64,000 bases of DNA from CAIQQQ01 sp040399685 (GTDB lineage: Bacteria; Pseudomonadota; Alphaproteobacteria; Acetobacterales; Acetobacteraceae): the NCBI GenBank assembly GCA_040399685.1, contig JBBART010000023.1, positions 16,342-80,341 on the forward strand. Reading direction: 5' to 3'. Positions 1 to 8,467 of the stretch are shown here, one piece after another. The position numbers and the translations under genes are program-made. Below the pieces are notes generated by a model. That model was not told the origin of the DNA, did not search any database, and saw only the letters and a program-made list of their open reading frames with translations. The first letter of the stretch is position 1; the number at the start of each line of letters is the position of its first letter.

Positions 1-800
1 TATTTCACGAGCAGCGGGCAAGGGCGATACTTGCTGTCGGACAGTCCGTCATGCAGCACCTGCATGATCGAAAGGCACGTGTCCAGGCCGATGAAATCCG
101 CAAGCTCCAGCGGCCCCATCGGGTGGTTGGCGCCCAGCTTCATGCCGGTGTCGATGGAGGCGATGGTGCCGACGCCTTCATAGACAGCATACACCGCCTC
201 GTTGATCATCGGCACCAGCACGCGATTGACGATGAAGCCCGGGAAATCCTCGGCAACCGCCGTGGTTTTGCCCATGCGTTCCGCCAGCGCCATGATGGCG
301 GCGAAGGTGTCCTCGTTGGTGGCGATGCCGCGAATGATCTCCACCAGCTTCATCACCGGCACCGGGTTCATGAAATGCATGCCGATGAACCGCTCCGGCC
401 GGTCCGTAACAGCCGCAAGACGGGTGATGGAGATGGACGAGGTGTTGGACGCAATCATCGCAGTGGCGCTGAGATGCGGCACCAGGGTCTTGAAGATGCT
501 GCGCTTCAGCTCCTCCTTCTCCGTCGCCGCCTCGATCACCAGATCGCAATCGCCGAACGCGGCGTAATCGCTGGTGGTGACGATGCGGGCAAGCGCCGCG
601 TCTTTCTGTTCGGCCGAAAGCGTGCCCTTGGCCACCTGACGATCCATGTTCTTCCCGATCGTGGCCATCGCCTTGGCCAGCGCATCGGACTTCACATCCA
701 GCATCACAATATCAACGCCGGACGCGGCACAGACATGGGCAATCCCGTTGCCCATCTGGCCGGCGCCAATAACGCCGACCTTGTTGATGGCTGGTGTCAT
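1..800 (-). CDS. hbd: 3-hydroxybutyryl-CoA dehydrogenase, 3' end beyond window
   Basis: NAD-dependent oxidation of 3-hydroxyacyl-CoA to 3-oxoacyl-CoA, a cytosolic step of beta-oxidation or butyryl/PHB metabolism. About 266 residues are visible; family members are about 290, so some 25 C-terminal residues lie outside the window. The Rossmann motif GVIGAGQMGNGIA is at residues 8-20, SNTSS near 118, and the segment MHFMNPVPVMKLVE (His142) is characteristic of the family. The ATG overlaps the etfA stop (ATGA), so it is the third gene of an etfB-etfA-hbd operon and is probably translationally coupled. Confidence 0.93.
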   Translation of the reverse strand, partial: MTPAINKVGVIGAGQMGNGIAHVCAASGVDIVMLDVKSDALAKAMATIGKNMDRQVAKGTLSAEQKDAALARIVTTSDYAAFGDCDLVIEAATEKEELKRSIFKTLVPHLSATAMIASNTSSISITRLAAVTDRPERFIGMHFMNPVPVMKLVEIIRGIATNEDTFAAIMALAERMGKTTAVAEDFPGFIVNRVLVPMINEAVYAVYEGVGTIASIDTGMKLGANHPMGPLELADFIGLDTCLSIMQVLHDGLSDSKYRPCPLLVK

Positions 801-1729
801 GCGCGTTCCAACTCCGCCTTGAGTTCAGGAAGAACCGTAAACAGATCCGCAACCAGGCCATAATCGGCCACCTGGAAGATCGGCGCCTCTTCGTCCTTGT
901 TGATCGCCACGATCACCTTGCTGTCCTTCATACCGGCCAGATGCTGGATGGCGCCCGAAATGCCGATGGCAACGTAAAGGTCAGGCGCCACAATCTTGCC
1001 GGTCTGGCCCACCTGGTAGTCGTTCGGCACGAACCCGGCATCAACGGCAGCGCGCGAAGCGCCGACGGCAGCGCCGAGCAGGTCGGCAATCGGGTCGAGC
1101 AGCTTGAAGTTCTCGCCGTTCTGCATGCCGCGCCCACCGGACACAACGACGCGGGCGGCGGTAAGTTCCGGACGCTCGGATTTGGACAGCTCGGCCGACA
1201 CGAAGCTGGACAGCATTGGGCTGGCGACCGGGGCAGCGGCCTCGATGGCGGCATCGCCACCGGTGGCGGCCACCGGGTCAAAGCTGGCGGCGCGGACGGT
1301 GATCACCTTGATGCTGTCCGACGAGCGCACGGTGGCGAGCGCGTTGCCGGCATAGATCGGGCGGATGAACGTGTCGGCGTCGATGACGGTGGAGATGTCG
1401 CTGATCGGCTGCACGTCCAGCAGCGCGGCCACGCGCGGCATCACGTTCTTGCCGATGGCGGTGCTGCCAGCGAGCAGGTGGGTGTAGCCGGGGGCCAGCG
1501 CCACCAGCAGGGCGGCCAAAGGCTCGGCCAGCGCGTGGTCATAGGCGGCATCGGCGGCGGTGACGACCTTGGCCACACCCGGCAGCGCGGCGGCTGCGGC
1601 GGCGGCTTCGGGGTTGGTGCCGGCGACCAGCACATGCACGTCGCCCAACTTGGCGGCGGCGGCCACGGCCGAGCGGGACGGCTGCTTGATCACGCTGCCT
1701 TCGTGGTCGAGAAGAACCAGGACCGTCAT
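797..1729 (-). CDS. etfA: Electron transfer flavoprotein alpha subunit
   Basis: FAD-carrying subunit of ETF, which takes electrons from acyl-CoA and related dehydrogenases and passes them to ETF-ubiquinone oxidoreductase. It has 310 residues, the usual length. The C-terminal FAD domain shows the family signatures SGGRGMQNGENF, DAGFVPNDYQVGQTGK, GISGAIQHLAGM and AINKDEEAPIFQVADYG. It lies 2 bp after etfB and overlaps the hbd start by 4 bp, so the three genes form one unit linking beta-oxidation to the respiratory chain. Confidence 0.96.
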   Translation of the reverse strand: MTVLVLLDHEGSVIKQPSRSAVAAAAKLGDVHVLVAGTNPEAAAAAAALPGVAKVVTAADAAYDHALAEPLAALLVALAPGYTHLLAGSTAIGKNVMPRVAALLDVQPISDISTVIDADTFIRPIYAGNALATVRSSDSIKVITVRAASFDPVAATGGDAAIEAAAPVASPMLSSFVSAELSKSERPELTAARVVVSGGRGMQNGENFKLLDPIADLLGAAVGASRAAVDAGFVPNDYQVGQTGKIVAPDLYVAIGISGAIQHLAGMKDSKVIVAINKDEEAPIFQVADYGLVADLFTVLPELKAELERA

Positions 1730-1731
1730 GC

Positions 1732-2481
1732 TCAGATCACCTTCGCTTCGAGTTTCAGTTTTTCCACCAGCTCATGCACCGACTTCACCTTCACGCCCGC
1801 CAGGCGCTTCGGCGGCTCGGCCACCGACACCACCGTCAGGCGCGGGGCCGGATCAACGCCCAGATCGGCCGGCTTGATGGTTTCAATCGGCTTCTTGCGC
1901 GCCTTCATGATGTTCGGCAGCGAGGCATAGCGCGGCTCGTTCAGGCGCAGATCGGTGGTGACAATGGCAGGAAGCGCCAGCGACACCGTCTCAAGCCCAC
2001 CATCGACCTCACGCGTCACAACGGCCTTGTCGCCTTCGATCAGCAGCTTGCTGGCGAACGTGCCCTGGCCCCAGCCGAGCAGGGCTGCCAGCATCTGGCC
2101 GGTGGCGTTCATGTCGTCGTCGATCGCCTGCTTGCCCATGACGATGAGGCCCGGCTGCTCCTTGACGGCGATGGCGCGCAGCAGCTTGGCCACGGCCAGC
2201 GGCTGCAGATCGACATCGGTTTCCACCAGGATGCCACGGTCAGCGCCCATGGCCAGTGCTGTGCGAATCGTCTCGGCGCAGTTGGCAGCCCCCATGGAGA
2301 CGGCGACGATCTCGGTGACCACGCCCTTTTCCTTGAGGCGCACCGCTTCCTCGACGGCGATTTCGTCGAACGGGTTCATGGACATCTTCACGCCCGCCGT
2401 CTCGACGCCCGAACCATCGGACTTCACCCGGACCTTGACGTTGTAATCAACCACACGCTTGACTGGGACGAGGATCTTCAT
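1732..2481 (-). CDS. etfB: Electron transfer flavoprotein beta subunit
   Basis: AMP-binding partner of EtfA. It has 249 residues from the ATG at 2481, which gives the canonical start MKILVPVKRVVDYNVKVRV and is preceded by a purine-rich AGGAAGCGGCAAGG. The frame is open 31 codons further upstream, but that extension has no family resemblance. VSMGAANCAETIRTALAMGADR and VMGKQAIDDDMNATGQMLA are diagnostic. First gene of etfB-etfA-hbd. Confidence 0.95.
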   Translation of the reverse strand: MKILVPVKRVVDYNVKVRVKSDGSGVETAGVKMSMNPFDEIAVEEAVRLKEKGVVTEIVAVSMGAANCAETIRTALAMGADRGILVETDVDLQPLAVAKLLRAIAVKEQPGLIVMGKQAIDDDMNATGQMLAALLGWGQGTFASKLLIEGDKAVVTREVDGGLETVSLALPAIVTTDLRLNEPRYASLPNIMKARKKPIETIKPADLGVDPAPRLTVVSVAEPPKRLAGVKVKSVHELVEKLKLEAKVI

Positions 2482-2587
2482 GGGCTGCCTTGCCGCTTCC
2501 TGATTGATGGCGCGAGACCACTCTGCCTCGCGCGCCGCTTGTGGCGCGGACCATATGGGCCGCCGAACGACCAAGTCAAACCCTGGA

Positions 2588-2782
2588 TCAGCCGCGCCTG
2601 ACCAGAAGCAGCAGGGCGAACAACACCAACGTTACGCCTTGCAGGATGACCCGCCATCGCATCAGCCTGTTGGACCGCTTTGGATCGCCGTTAGAGCGCG
2701 TGATGCCGATCATGCCGGCAAACAACGTGCCGAACGTGCCCAGCATGCCAAGACCCACGAGAACTGTCAGAAAAGTAACCAT
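2588..2782 (-). CDS. HIG1-like twin-transmembrane protein
   Basis: A 64-residue protein with two hydrophobic helices (about 3-27 and 45-61) separated by a short basic loop. The loop/second-helix junction reads RSNRLMRWRVILQG and fits the R-x-R-x3-Q core of HIG1 domains, known for respiratory supercomplex factors. Small HIG1-like proteins are common in Alphaproteobacteria; an inner-membrane role near the respiratory chain is inference. It lies 106 bp upstream of etfB on the same strand. The frame is open much further upstream, but that part overlaps the mscS gene on the other strand, so the ATG at 2782 is preferred. Confidence 0.75.
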   Translation of the reverse strand: MVTFLTVLVGLGMLGTFGTLFAGMIGITRSNGDPKRSNRLMRWRVILQGVTLVLFALLLLVRRG

Positions 2783-2897
2783 ACCTAGATTATATGCGCC
2801 ATTTCCGGGTGTTACATCCCCCAGATGGCAAGATGAATCGGGGTATTCGCACATGGCGGAGTTGACAGCCGAGGGGCGGGCGTGATCCGCAGAACGA

Positions 2898-5315
2898 ATG
2901 AACGTTAATTTCCCTCGGTTTGCGGCGCTTTGCGTTGGTTTGTGCCTGTTCGCGGTTGCCCCCGCGCCAGACGCATGGGCCCAGACCAAGACGCCGTCGC
3001 CCCCTGCACAGGCAGCCTCCACGCTGGCACCCGGCCAGGCCCGCGCAGCGCTGGACGTGCTGAAGGATGACGCCCAGCGCGCCCGCCTGATCTCCGTGCT
3101 GGAGGCCATCGCCCAGGCCGCCCCGGCCGCTGCCAAGGCCGTCCCGGCCACAGCCGTCGCGGCGCCAACAGTCAGCCCGCCGCCGGCGGCCACAACCGAC
3201 ACGCCGCCGCCATCTCCAGCCGCACCGCCACCGGTACTGGCGCTGACGCCGAACAGCGTGGGCGCGCAGGTTCTGGTGGGCGTGTCCGAGGAAATCACCA
3301 CGCTGTCGACCGAGGCGCTGCAGGTCATCCACACCGTCACGGATTTCCCGCTGCTGTGGAACTGGCTGACGCGCCTTGTCACCGACCGGCAGACCCAGAT
3401 GGCCATTCTGGATGCCACATGGCGGCTTCTTCTGGTGCTGAGTCTGGGCCTCGGCGCGGAATGGCTCGGCCGGCGCGCCATGCGACGGCCATTGGAGAGC
3501 CTGCGCATGCGGGCGCCGCTGCCGCCAGGCCACCAGCCGGAGGAGGTGCAAGGCATCGCCGACGCCGAGGAAGGCCAGACCGAATGGATGCGACGGCGGG
3601 CAACGGCGGTGGGCATGGTCCGACGCCTGCCTTATGTGGCCGGGTGTTTCGCGCTGGACCTGCTGCCGGTGCTGGCCGTGATCGCGGCCGGCTATATTCT
3701 ACTGGCCACCGGCATGGCGGGCGGCCTGACATCGCGGCTGGTGATCCTGGCGGTGCTGAACGCGTTCGTGGTCTGGCGCATTGTGGTGTCCGTCGCCCGC
3801 GCCATCGCCTCGCCGTCCTGCGCCAAGCTGCGGCTGATCCCGATCAGCGACGCGGCGGCGGCCGTGGTGGTGCACGAGACGGCGATGCTGGCATTCGTGG
3901 CGGTGGCTGGCTATGCGGTGGCCGAGGCGGCGCTGCTGTTCGGCCTGTATCAACTGGCGCATGACGCGCTGCTGAAGCTGAATGCCCTGATTGTCTACGG
4001 CCTGGTCGTGCGGGTCGTGCTGCGCAACCGGCGTGGGCTGAAACAGGCGCTGCGGGCGCGGGAAGGCCGCGTTGGCGTACTCGCCGCCCTGCGCAATGCG
4101 CTGGCATCGTCCTGGCATCGGATCATCATCGTCTATCTGCTGGCGCTGTGGCTGGTCTGGGCGCTGGAGATCGAGAACGGGTTCAGCCGCCTGCTGCACC
4201 TGATGCTGTCCGCCGTGATCGTGCTGGGGGCGGCGCGGCTGGTGGCGGTGGCGGTGCATGCCTTGCTGGACCGCGGCCTGCGGTCGCTAGAAGGACTGGA
4301 CGAAAAATACCCCGGCATGGAGACCAGGCTCGCCGGATATCACCCGCTCATCCGGGCCGCCGCCAACACCGTGATCGCCCTTGCCGCCTTCGTGCTGCTG
4401 TTCGAATCGTGGGGCATGGATGCTCTGGCCTGGTTCGCCCCGCGGGCGCTGGGGGCGCGGATGTTCGCCGCCTGCGGCACCATCGCTGCCACGCTGGTGC
4501 TGTCGCTGGCCGTGTGGGAACTGGTGAACGCGGCCATCGCCAGACATCTGGCGCAATTGGCGCGCAACGCCCAGCTGGCCCGCTCGGCCCGGCTGCGCAC
4601 CCTGCTGCCGATGTTTCGCACCACCTTGCTGGTGACGGTGAGCCTGATCGCGGGCCTGCTGATCCTGAGCGAGATCGGCGTCAATATCGCACCGCTCCTG
4701 GCCGGCGCCGGCGTCATCGGCCTCGCCATCGGCTTTGGCAGCCAGAAGCTGGTGCAGGACATCATCACCGGGCTTTTCCTGTTGCTGGAAAACGCCATGC
4801 AGGTAGGCGATGTGGTCACGCTGGGCGGCATGAGCGGCACGGTGGAGAACCTGTCCATCCGCACCATCCGCCTGCGCGCGGTGGACGGCGCGGTGCACAT
4901 CGTGCCGTTCAGCGCCGTCACGACCGTCACCAACTCCACCCGCGACTACGGCTTCGCGGTGGCCGATGTCAGCGTGGGGCTGAACGAGGAGCCAGACCGC
5001 GTGGCGGACGTGCTGCGTGAGGTGGCCAGCGTGATGCGCACCGAACAGCCATGGCGCGGATTGATTCTGGCGGATCTTGAGGTGTTGGGCGTGGAGAAGT
5101 TCATCGACACCGCCTGGGTGATGCGGGTGCGCATCAAGACCCTGCCCGCCAGCCGCTGGGCGGTAAGCCGTGAGCTGAACCGGCGGATCAAGTATGCGTT
5201 CGACACCCAGGCCATCGAATCGCCGATTACCAGCTATCGCGCACTGGGCATGGCGCCGCCCTTTATCAAGGTGAATGGTATGGTCCTTGAACCGCTGGCC
5301 ACGCCGCCAAGCTGA
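2898..5315 (+). CDS. Large MscS-family mechanosensitive channel
   Basis: Inner-membrane channel that opens under membrane tension on hypo-osmotic shock. It has 805 residues, far longer than MscS (286) and closer to the YbiO/MscM type. It begins with a signal peptide (residues 1-28), then a proline/alanine-rich periplasmic stretch, roughly ten hydrophobic helices, and the MscS pore helix and beta domain around residues 598-700 (AGAGVIGLAIGFGSQKLVQD, then NAMQVGDVVTLGG and VDGAVHIVPFSAVTTVTN). It is divergent from the HIG1-like gene. A dioxygenase gene follows after 10 bp. Confidence 0.92.
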   Translation: MNVNFPRFAALCVGLCLFAVAPAPDAWAQTKTPSPPAQAASTLAPGQARAALDVLKDDAQRARLISVLEAIAQAAPAAAKAVPATAVAAPTVSPPPAATTDTPPPSPAAPPPVLALTPNSVGAQVLVGVSEEITTLSTEALQVIHTVTDFPLLWNWLTRLVTDRQTQMAILDATWRLLLVLSLGLGAEWLGRRAMRRPLESLRMRAPLPPGHQPEEVQGIADAEEGQTEWMRRRATAVGMVRRLPYVAGCFALDLLPVLAVIAAGYILLATGMAGGLTSRLVILAVLNAFVVWRIVVSVARAIASPSCAKLRLIPISDAAAAVVVHETAMLAFVAVAGYAVAEAALLFGLYQLAHDALLKLNALIVYGLVVRVVLRNRRGLKQALRAREGRVGVLAALRNALASSWHRIIIVYLLALWLVWALEIENGFSRLLHLMLSAVIVLGAARLVAVAVHALLDRGLRSLEGLDEKYPGMETRLAGYHPLIRAAANTVIALAAFVLLFESWGMDALAWFAPRALGARMFAACGTIAATLVLSLAVWELVNAAIARHLAQLARNAQLARSARLRTLLPMFRTTLLVTVSLIAGLLILSEIGVNIAPLLAGAGVIGLAIGFGSQKLVQDIITGLFLLLENAMQVGDVVTLGGMSGTVENLSIRTIRLRAVDGAVHIVPFSAVTTVTNSTRDYGFAVADVSVGLNEEPDRVADVLREVASVMRTEQPWRGLILADLEVLGVEKFIDTAWVMRVRIKTLPASRWAVSRELNRRIKYAFDTQAIESPITSYRALGMAPPFIKVNGMVLEPLATPPS

Positions 5316-5325
5316 GGAACAGACA

Positions 5326-6054
5326 TTGACCTTGCCAAGCGCAGACGCCGCCGCCGACCTTGCAACAGGCGGGTTTGCCTTCCTTAACAGCCAGACCTGT
5401 CGCACGTGGTTCGCAGGCGTGGGCAGCCTGTCGGATTGGGACAGCCTGGTGGCGAGCTGGGACAACATGGCCCAGGATTCCTATATGGCCGATGGCGGGC
5501 GCTACCGCCGCCGCCGCCACGCGGTGTTTCAGGCCGATGCCACCGGCATCACGCGCCAGGTCGACCAACCGCATTATCAAACGCTGAACGACAACCGCCT
5601 CAACGGCGGCATCGCCCGCTGGTTCGAGCCATCCCCCACCAGCGTGACCGAGGGCGACAGCTTTCGCACCATCCTGGTCGCCTGCCAGAGCCTGTTCACC
5701 AGCCTGAAGCCCGGTGGGGCGGACGGGCTGAAATGGCACGTCGAAACCCACCAGTTCCGCATCGAGGCCCGCACCGGCGAGGCTGGACAGCCAACGCCGG
5801 AAGGCCGGCACCACGACGGCGTCGATTTCGTGCTGGTGCTGATGATCCGCCGCGAGAACATCGCCAGCGGCGTCACCACGATCCATGCGCCGGACGGTGC
5901 CGATCTGGGCAGCTTCACCCTGGAGCATCCGTTCGAGGCAGCCTTGGTGGATGACCACCGCGTGCTGCATGGCGTGACAACCGTAGAGCCCATCGACTCA
6001 ACGAAGCCGGCGTTCCGCGATGTTCTGGTGGTGACGTTTCGCACCGCCTCATAA
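5326..6054 (+). CDS. 2OG-Fe(II) dioxygenase family protein (PF10014 type)
   Basis: Predicted 2-oxoglutarate/Fe(II) oxygenase of the family that includes Bacillus L-isoleucine dioxygenase; substrate unknown. The Fe ligands read as H-x-D in EGRHHDGVDF and a distal His in DDHRVLHGVTTV; the C-terminal FRDVLVVTFR probably supplies the 2OG-binding Arg. I chose the TTG at 5326 because GAGGAAC sits 6 bp upstream; the in-frame ATG at 5275 lies inside the mscS gene and would add an unrelated basic tail. This gives 242 residues, normal for the family. Spacing to mscS suggests co-transcription. Confidence 0.85.
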   Translation: MTLPSADAAADLATGGFAFLNSQTCRTWFAGVGSLSDWDSLVASWDNMAQDSYMADGGRYRRRRHAVFQADATGITRQVDQPHYQTLNDNRLNGGIARWFEPSPTSVTEGDSFRTILVACQSLFTSLKPGGADGLKWHVETHQFRIEARTGEAGQPTPEGRHHDGVDFVLVLMIRRENIASGVTTIHAPDGADLGSFTLEHPFEAALVDDHRVLHGVTTVEPIDSTKPAFRDVLVVTFRTAS

Positions 6055-6214
6055 AAAATAACGTGATGCCGGAACCCTTTCGTTAAATATCGAAAATGAA
6101 AACTAAATCTTCTTCTCATCAAACTTTATACAAATACTGTTGAATCTATCCCCAATACTGCGGCACATTGCCTGGGTTGTTTCACTTGTAATATGAGCCA
6201 GCGCCAAGGATCGG

Positions 6215-6230
6215 CCTCGCTCACGCGAGG
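6215..6230 (+). promoter_or_regulatory. Hairpin just upstream of the DUF3300 gene RBS
   Basis: CCTCGC-TCAC-GCGAGG is a perfect 6-bp stem with a 4-nt loop. Its 3' arm merges with GAGGGGGAAA, the only good ribosome-binding purine run before the GTG at 6243. Folding would hide part of the Shine-Dalgarno, so translational control is possible but not shown. The rest of 6055-6242 is AT-rich promoter-type sequence. Confidence 0.35.
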
Positions 6231-6242
6231 GGGAAACCGGGC

Positions 6243-7520
6243 GTGGCAAGATGGACCTTTCTGCTGGCTGTGCCGTTGACGCTGATGCCGCTGCTGGAGC
6301 GGCAAAGCCTCGCCCAATCGCCGCCGCCCGAGCAGGCGGCATCGGTGGAGAAGCTGTCAGCGGCCCAACTGGAGCAAATGCTGGCGCCCATCGCGCTGTA
6401 TCCCGATGAATTGCTGACCCAGGTGCTGGTGGCCGCCACCTATCCGCTGGAAATTGTGCTGGCCAGTCGCTGGGTGGAACAGCCCGCCAACAAGGCCCTG
6501 CGCGGCGATGCCCTGGTGAAAGCGCTGGAATCGCAGGACTGGGACCCCAGCGTGAAGTCGCTGGTGCCGTTCCCCAGCGTGCTGAAAACCATGAGCGAGC
6601 AGTTGGACTGGACCCAGCGCCTGGGCGATGCCTTCCTCGCACAGCCATCGGATGTGTTCGCCAGCGTGCAGGTTCTGCGCGCCCGGGCGCGGGATGCCGG
6701 CACGCTGCAAAGCAATGCCCAGCAGGTGGTGACCGTGCAGGGACCCGCGATCATCATCGAACCGGCCCAGCCGGAGACCGTGTTTGTGCCGGTCTACAAC
6801 CCAAGCGTGGTGTTCGGCGCGTGGCCGAATCCGGCCTACCCGCCGGTCTATTACCCGCCTCCGCCCGGCTATGCCGTCGGATCGGCGCTGGCCACCGGCA
6901 TTCCGTTCGGGGCCGGCATTGCCATCACCGGGGCGTTGTGGGGATGGGGCCGGCCCAACTGGGGCGGCGGGAACGTGAACATGAACGTCAACCGGTTCAA
7001 CACCATCAACGTGAACCGGGCGCAGGTGAACGCCAACACCTGGCAGCACGATCCGGGGCACCGGCGGGGTGCCGCCTATTCGAACCCGCAGTTGAACCAG
7101 CAATTCCGCCTCCGGCAGGGGGCAAGCGCCGCATCGCGGGATGCCTATCGCGGTCGCGACACCGTGCCGGCGCGGACGCCAGGCGACCGCCCGGGCGGTG
7201 GAGCAGGCAACGTGCAACGGCCAGGCCAGGGCGGACAAGGCGCGGGGCGGCCCCAAGCGGCACAACGTCCAGCCCAACGCCCCGCCCAGCAGCCGGCCCA
7301 ACGAGCCGCACAACGCCCCGCTCAGCGACCGGCCAATGCCGGCGGCGCATTGCAAGGCGCCGGCAATGGCGGCGCCGCGCGCGCCCAGTCGGCACAGGGA
7401 CATGCCAGTCGCGCCCAGGCGGCCCAACGCCCCACGCCGAACGCCGGCCCTCGGGGCGGCGGCGGCGGAGCAGCACGCGGTGGTGGCGGTGGTCGCAACG
7501 CCGGCAGGGGAGGTCGCTGA
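6243..7520 (+). CDS. DUF3300 domain protein with low-complexity Gly/Arg/Gln tail
   Basis: Secreted or envelope protein of 425 residues. A signal peptide (about 1-25, ending SLAQ) precedes a DUF3300 domain at about residues 38-190 (LEQMLAPIALYPDELLTQVL, ALESQDWDPSVKSLVPFP). After a Pro/Tyr-rich segment and an Asn-rich NVNMNVNRFNTINVN stretch, the last 150 residues are repetitive (AQRPAQQPAQRAAQRPA) and end in GGGGG/RGGR. Start is GTG 6243 with GAGGGGG upstream. Function is unknown; DUF3300 genes are commonly paired with DUF2950 genes, as here, where the stop and next start overlap (TGATG). Confidence 0.88.
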   Translation: MARWTFLLAVPLTLMPLLERQSLAQSPPPEQAASVEKLSAAQLEQMLAPIALYPDELLTQVLVAATYPLEIVLASRWVEQPANKALRGDALVKALESQDWDPSVKSLVPFPSVLKTMSEQLDWTQRLGDAFLAQPSDVFASVQVLRARARDAGTLQSNAQQVVTVQGPAIIIEPAQPETVFVPVYNPSVVFGAWPNPAYPPVYYPPPPGYAVGSALATGIPFGAGIAITGALWGWGRPNWGGGNVNMNVNRFNTINVNRAQVNANTWQHDPGHRRGAAYSNPQLNQQFRLRQGASAASRDAYRGRDTVPARTPGDRPGGGAGNVQRPGQGGQGAGRPQAAQRPAQRPAQQPAQRAAQRPAQRPANAGGALQGAGNGGAARAQSAQGHASRAQAAQRPTPNAGPRGGGGGAARGGGGGRNAGRGGR

Positions 7521-8449
7521 TGCGCCCGCATTCATTCCGCATACGCCTGTGCGCCGCCGCCCTTTGCCTGCCGCTGCTGGCAGCCGCCCCCGCCAACACA
7601 CCAACCCATTTCGCCTCGCCGGACATCGCGGTCGACAGCCTGGTCACTGCCCTGCGCAACGGCGACCGGGCCACGCTGCGGTCGCTGTTCGGTGACGCCG
7701 GATCGCAGATCGTACTCTCGGGCGACCCTGTGGCGGACGCCGAGGCAAAGGAGAAATTTCTGGCGGCCTATGCGGCCGGGCACAGCATCGACGCCAAGTC
7801 CGATGCCGCGATGCTGCTGATCGGCAAGGATGACTGGCCGTTTCCCATCCCGCTCAAACACGACGCACAAGGCTGGACGTTCGACGTGGCGGCCGGCGAG
7901 GACGAGATCCTGAGCCGGCGGATCGGCGCCAACGAGCTGTATGTGCAACAGGTGCTGCTCGCCTATGTGGACGCCCAAGCCGAATACGCCGCCACCCTGC
8001 ATGACGGCCAAAAGCTGCACGTCTATGCGCAACGCCTGATCAGCACCCCAGGCAAGCAGGACGGTCTGTATTGGGAGACGGCGGAAGGCCAAAAGCCGTC
8101 CCCGCTGGGCCCGCTGGTGGCCGGCGCGCAGGCCGAAGGCTACAAGGCCCGCGCCAAGGCCGCCCCCGCGCCGTATCACGGCTATTATTTCCGCATCCTG
8201 ACCGGCCAGGGACCGCACGCGCCGGGTGGCGCCTACAGCTATGTGCAGAACGGCCAGATGTTCGGCGGCTCCGGCATGGTGGCGTGGCCGGCACACTGGG
8301 GCAATTCCGGGGTCATGACGTTCATCGTCAACCAGGACGGGGTCGTGCATCAGCAGGATCTGGGACCGGACACAGCCAAAATCGCCGCCGGGATCACGAC
8401 ATACGACCCGGACGCGGACTGGCAGAAGATCGACGTGGCGCCGCCATAG
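7520..8449 (+). CDS. DUF2950 family exported protein
   Basis: A 309-residue protein with a signal peptide (residues 1-25, LPLLAAAPA). The C-terminal half has the DUF2950 hallmarks YHGYYFRILTGQGPHAPGG, YSYVQNGQMFGGSGMVAWP and GVMTFIVNQDGVVHQQDLGP. The ATG at 7520 shares a base with the stop of the DUF3300 gene, so the pair is translationally coupled. Role unknown; a shared envelope function with DUF3300 is inferred from the recurrent pairing. Confidence 0.9.
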   Translation: MRPHSFRIRLCAAALCLPLLAAAPANTPTHFASPDIAVDSLVTALRNGDRATLRSLFGDAGSQIVLSGDPVADAEAKEKFLAAYAAGHSIDAKSDAAMLLIGKDDWPFPIPLKHDAQGWTFDVAAGEDEILSRRIGANELYVQQVLLAYVDAQAEYAATLHDGQKLHVYAQRLISTPGKQDGLYWETAEGQKPSPLGPLVAGAQAEGYKARAKAAPAPYHGYYFRILTGQGPHAPGGAYSYVQNGQMFGGSGMVAWPAHWGNSGVMTFIVNQDGVVHQQDLGPDTAKIAAGITTYDPDADWQKIDVAPP

Positions 8450-8467
8450 GGTCGGGCGGTGCCGGAC

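Noticed and set aside
7250..7340. Short tandem repeats in the DUF3300 gene tail, first considered as a CRISPR-like array
   Set aside because: Repeat units are in-frame AQRPAQ codons without unique spacers; low-complexity coding sequence.
6357..7604. 415-codon frame antisense to the DUF3300 gene
   Set aside because: Arises from the repetitive GC-rich tail of the DUF3300 gene; composition is not protein-like.
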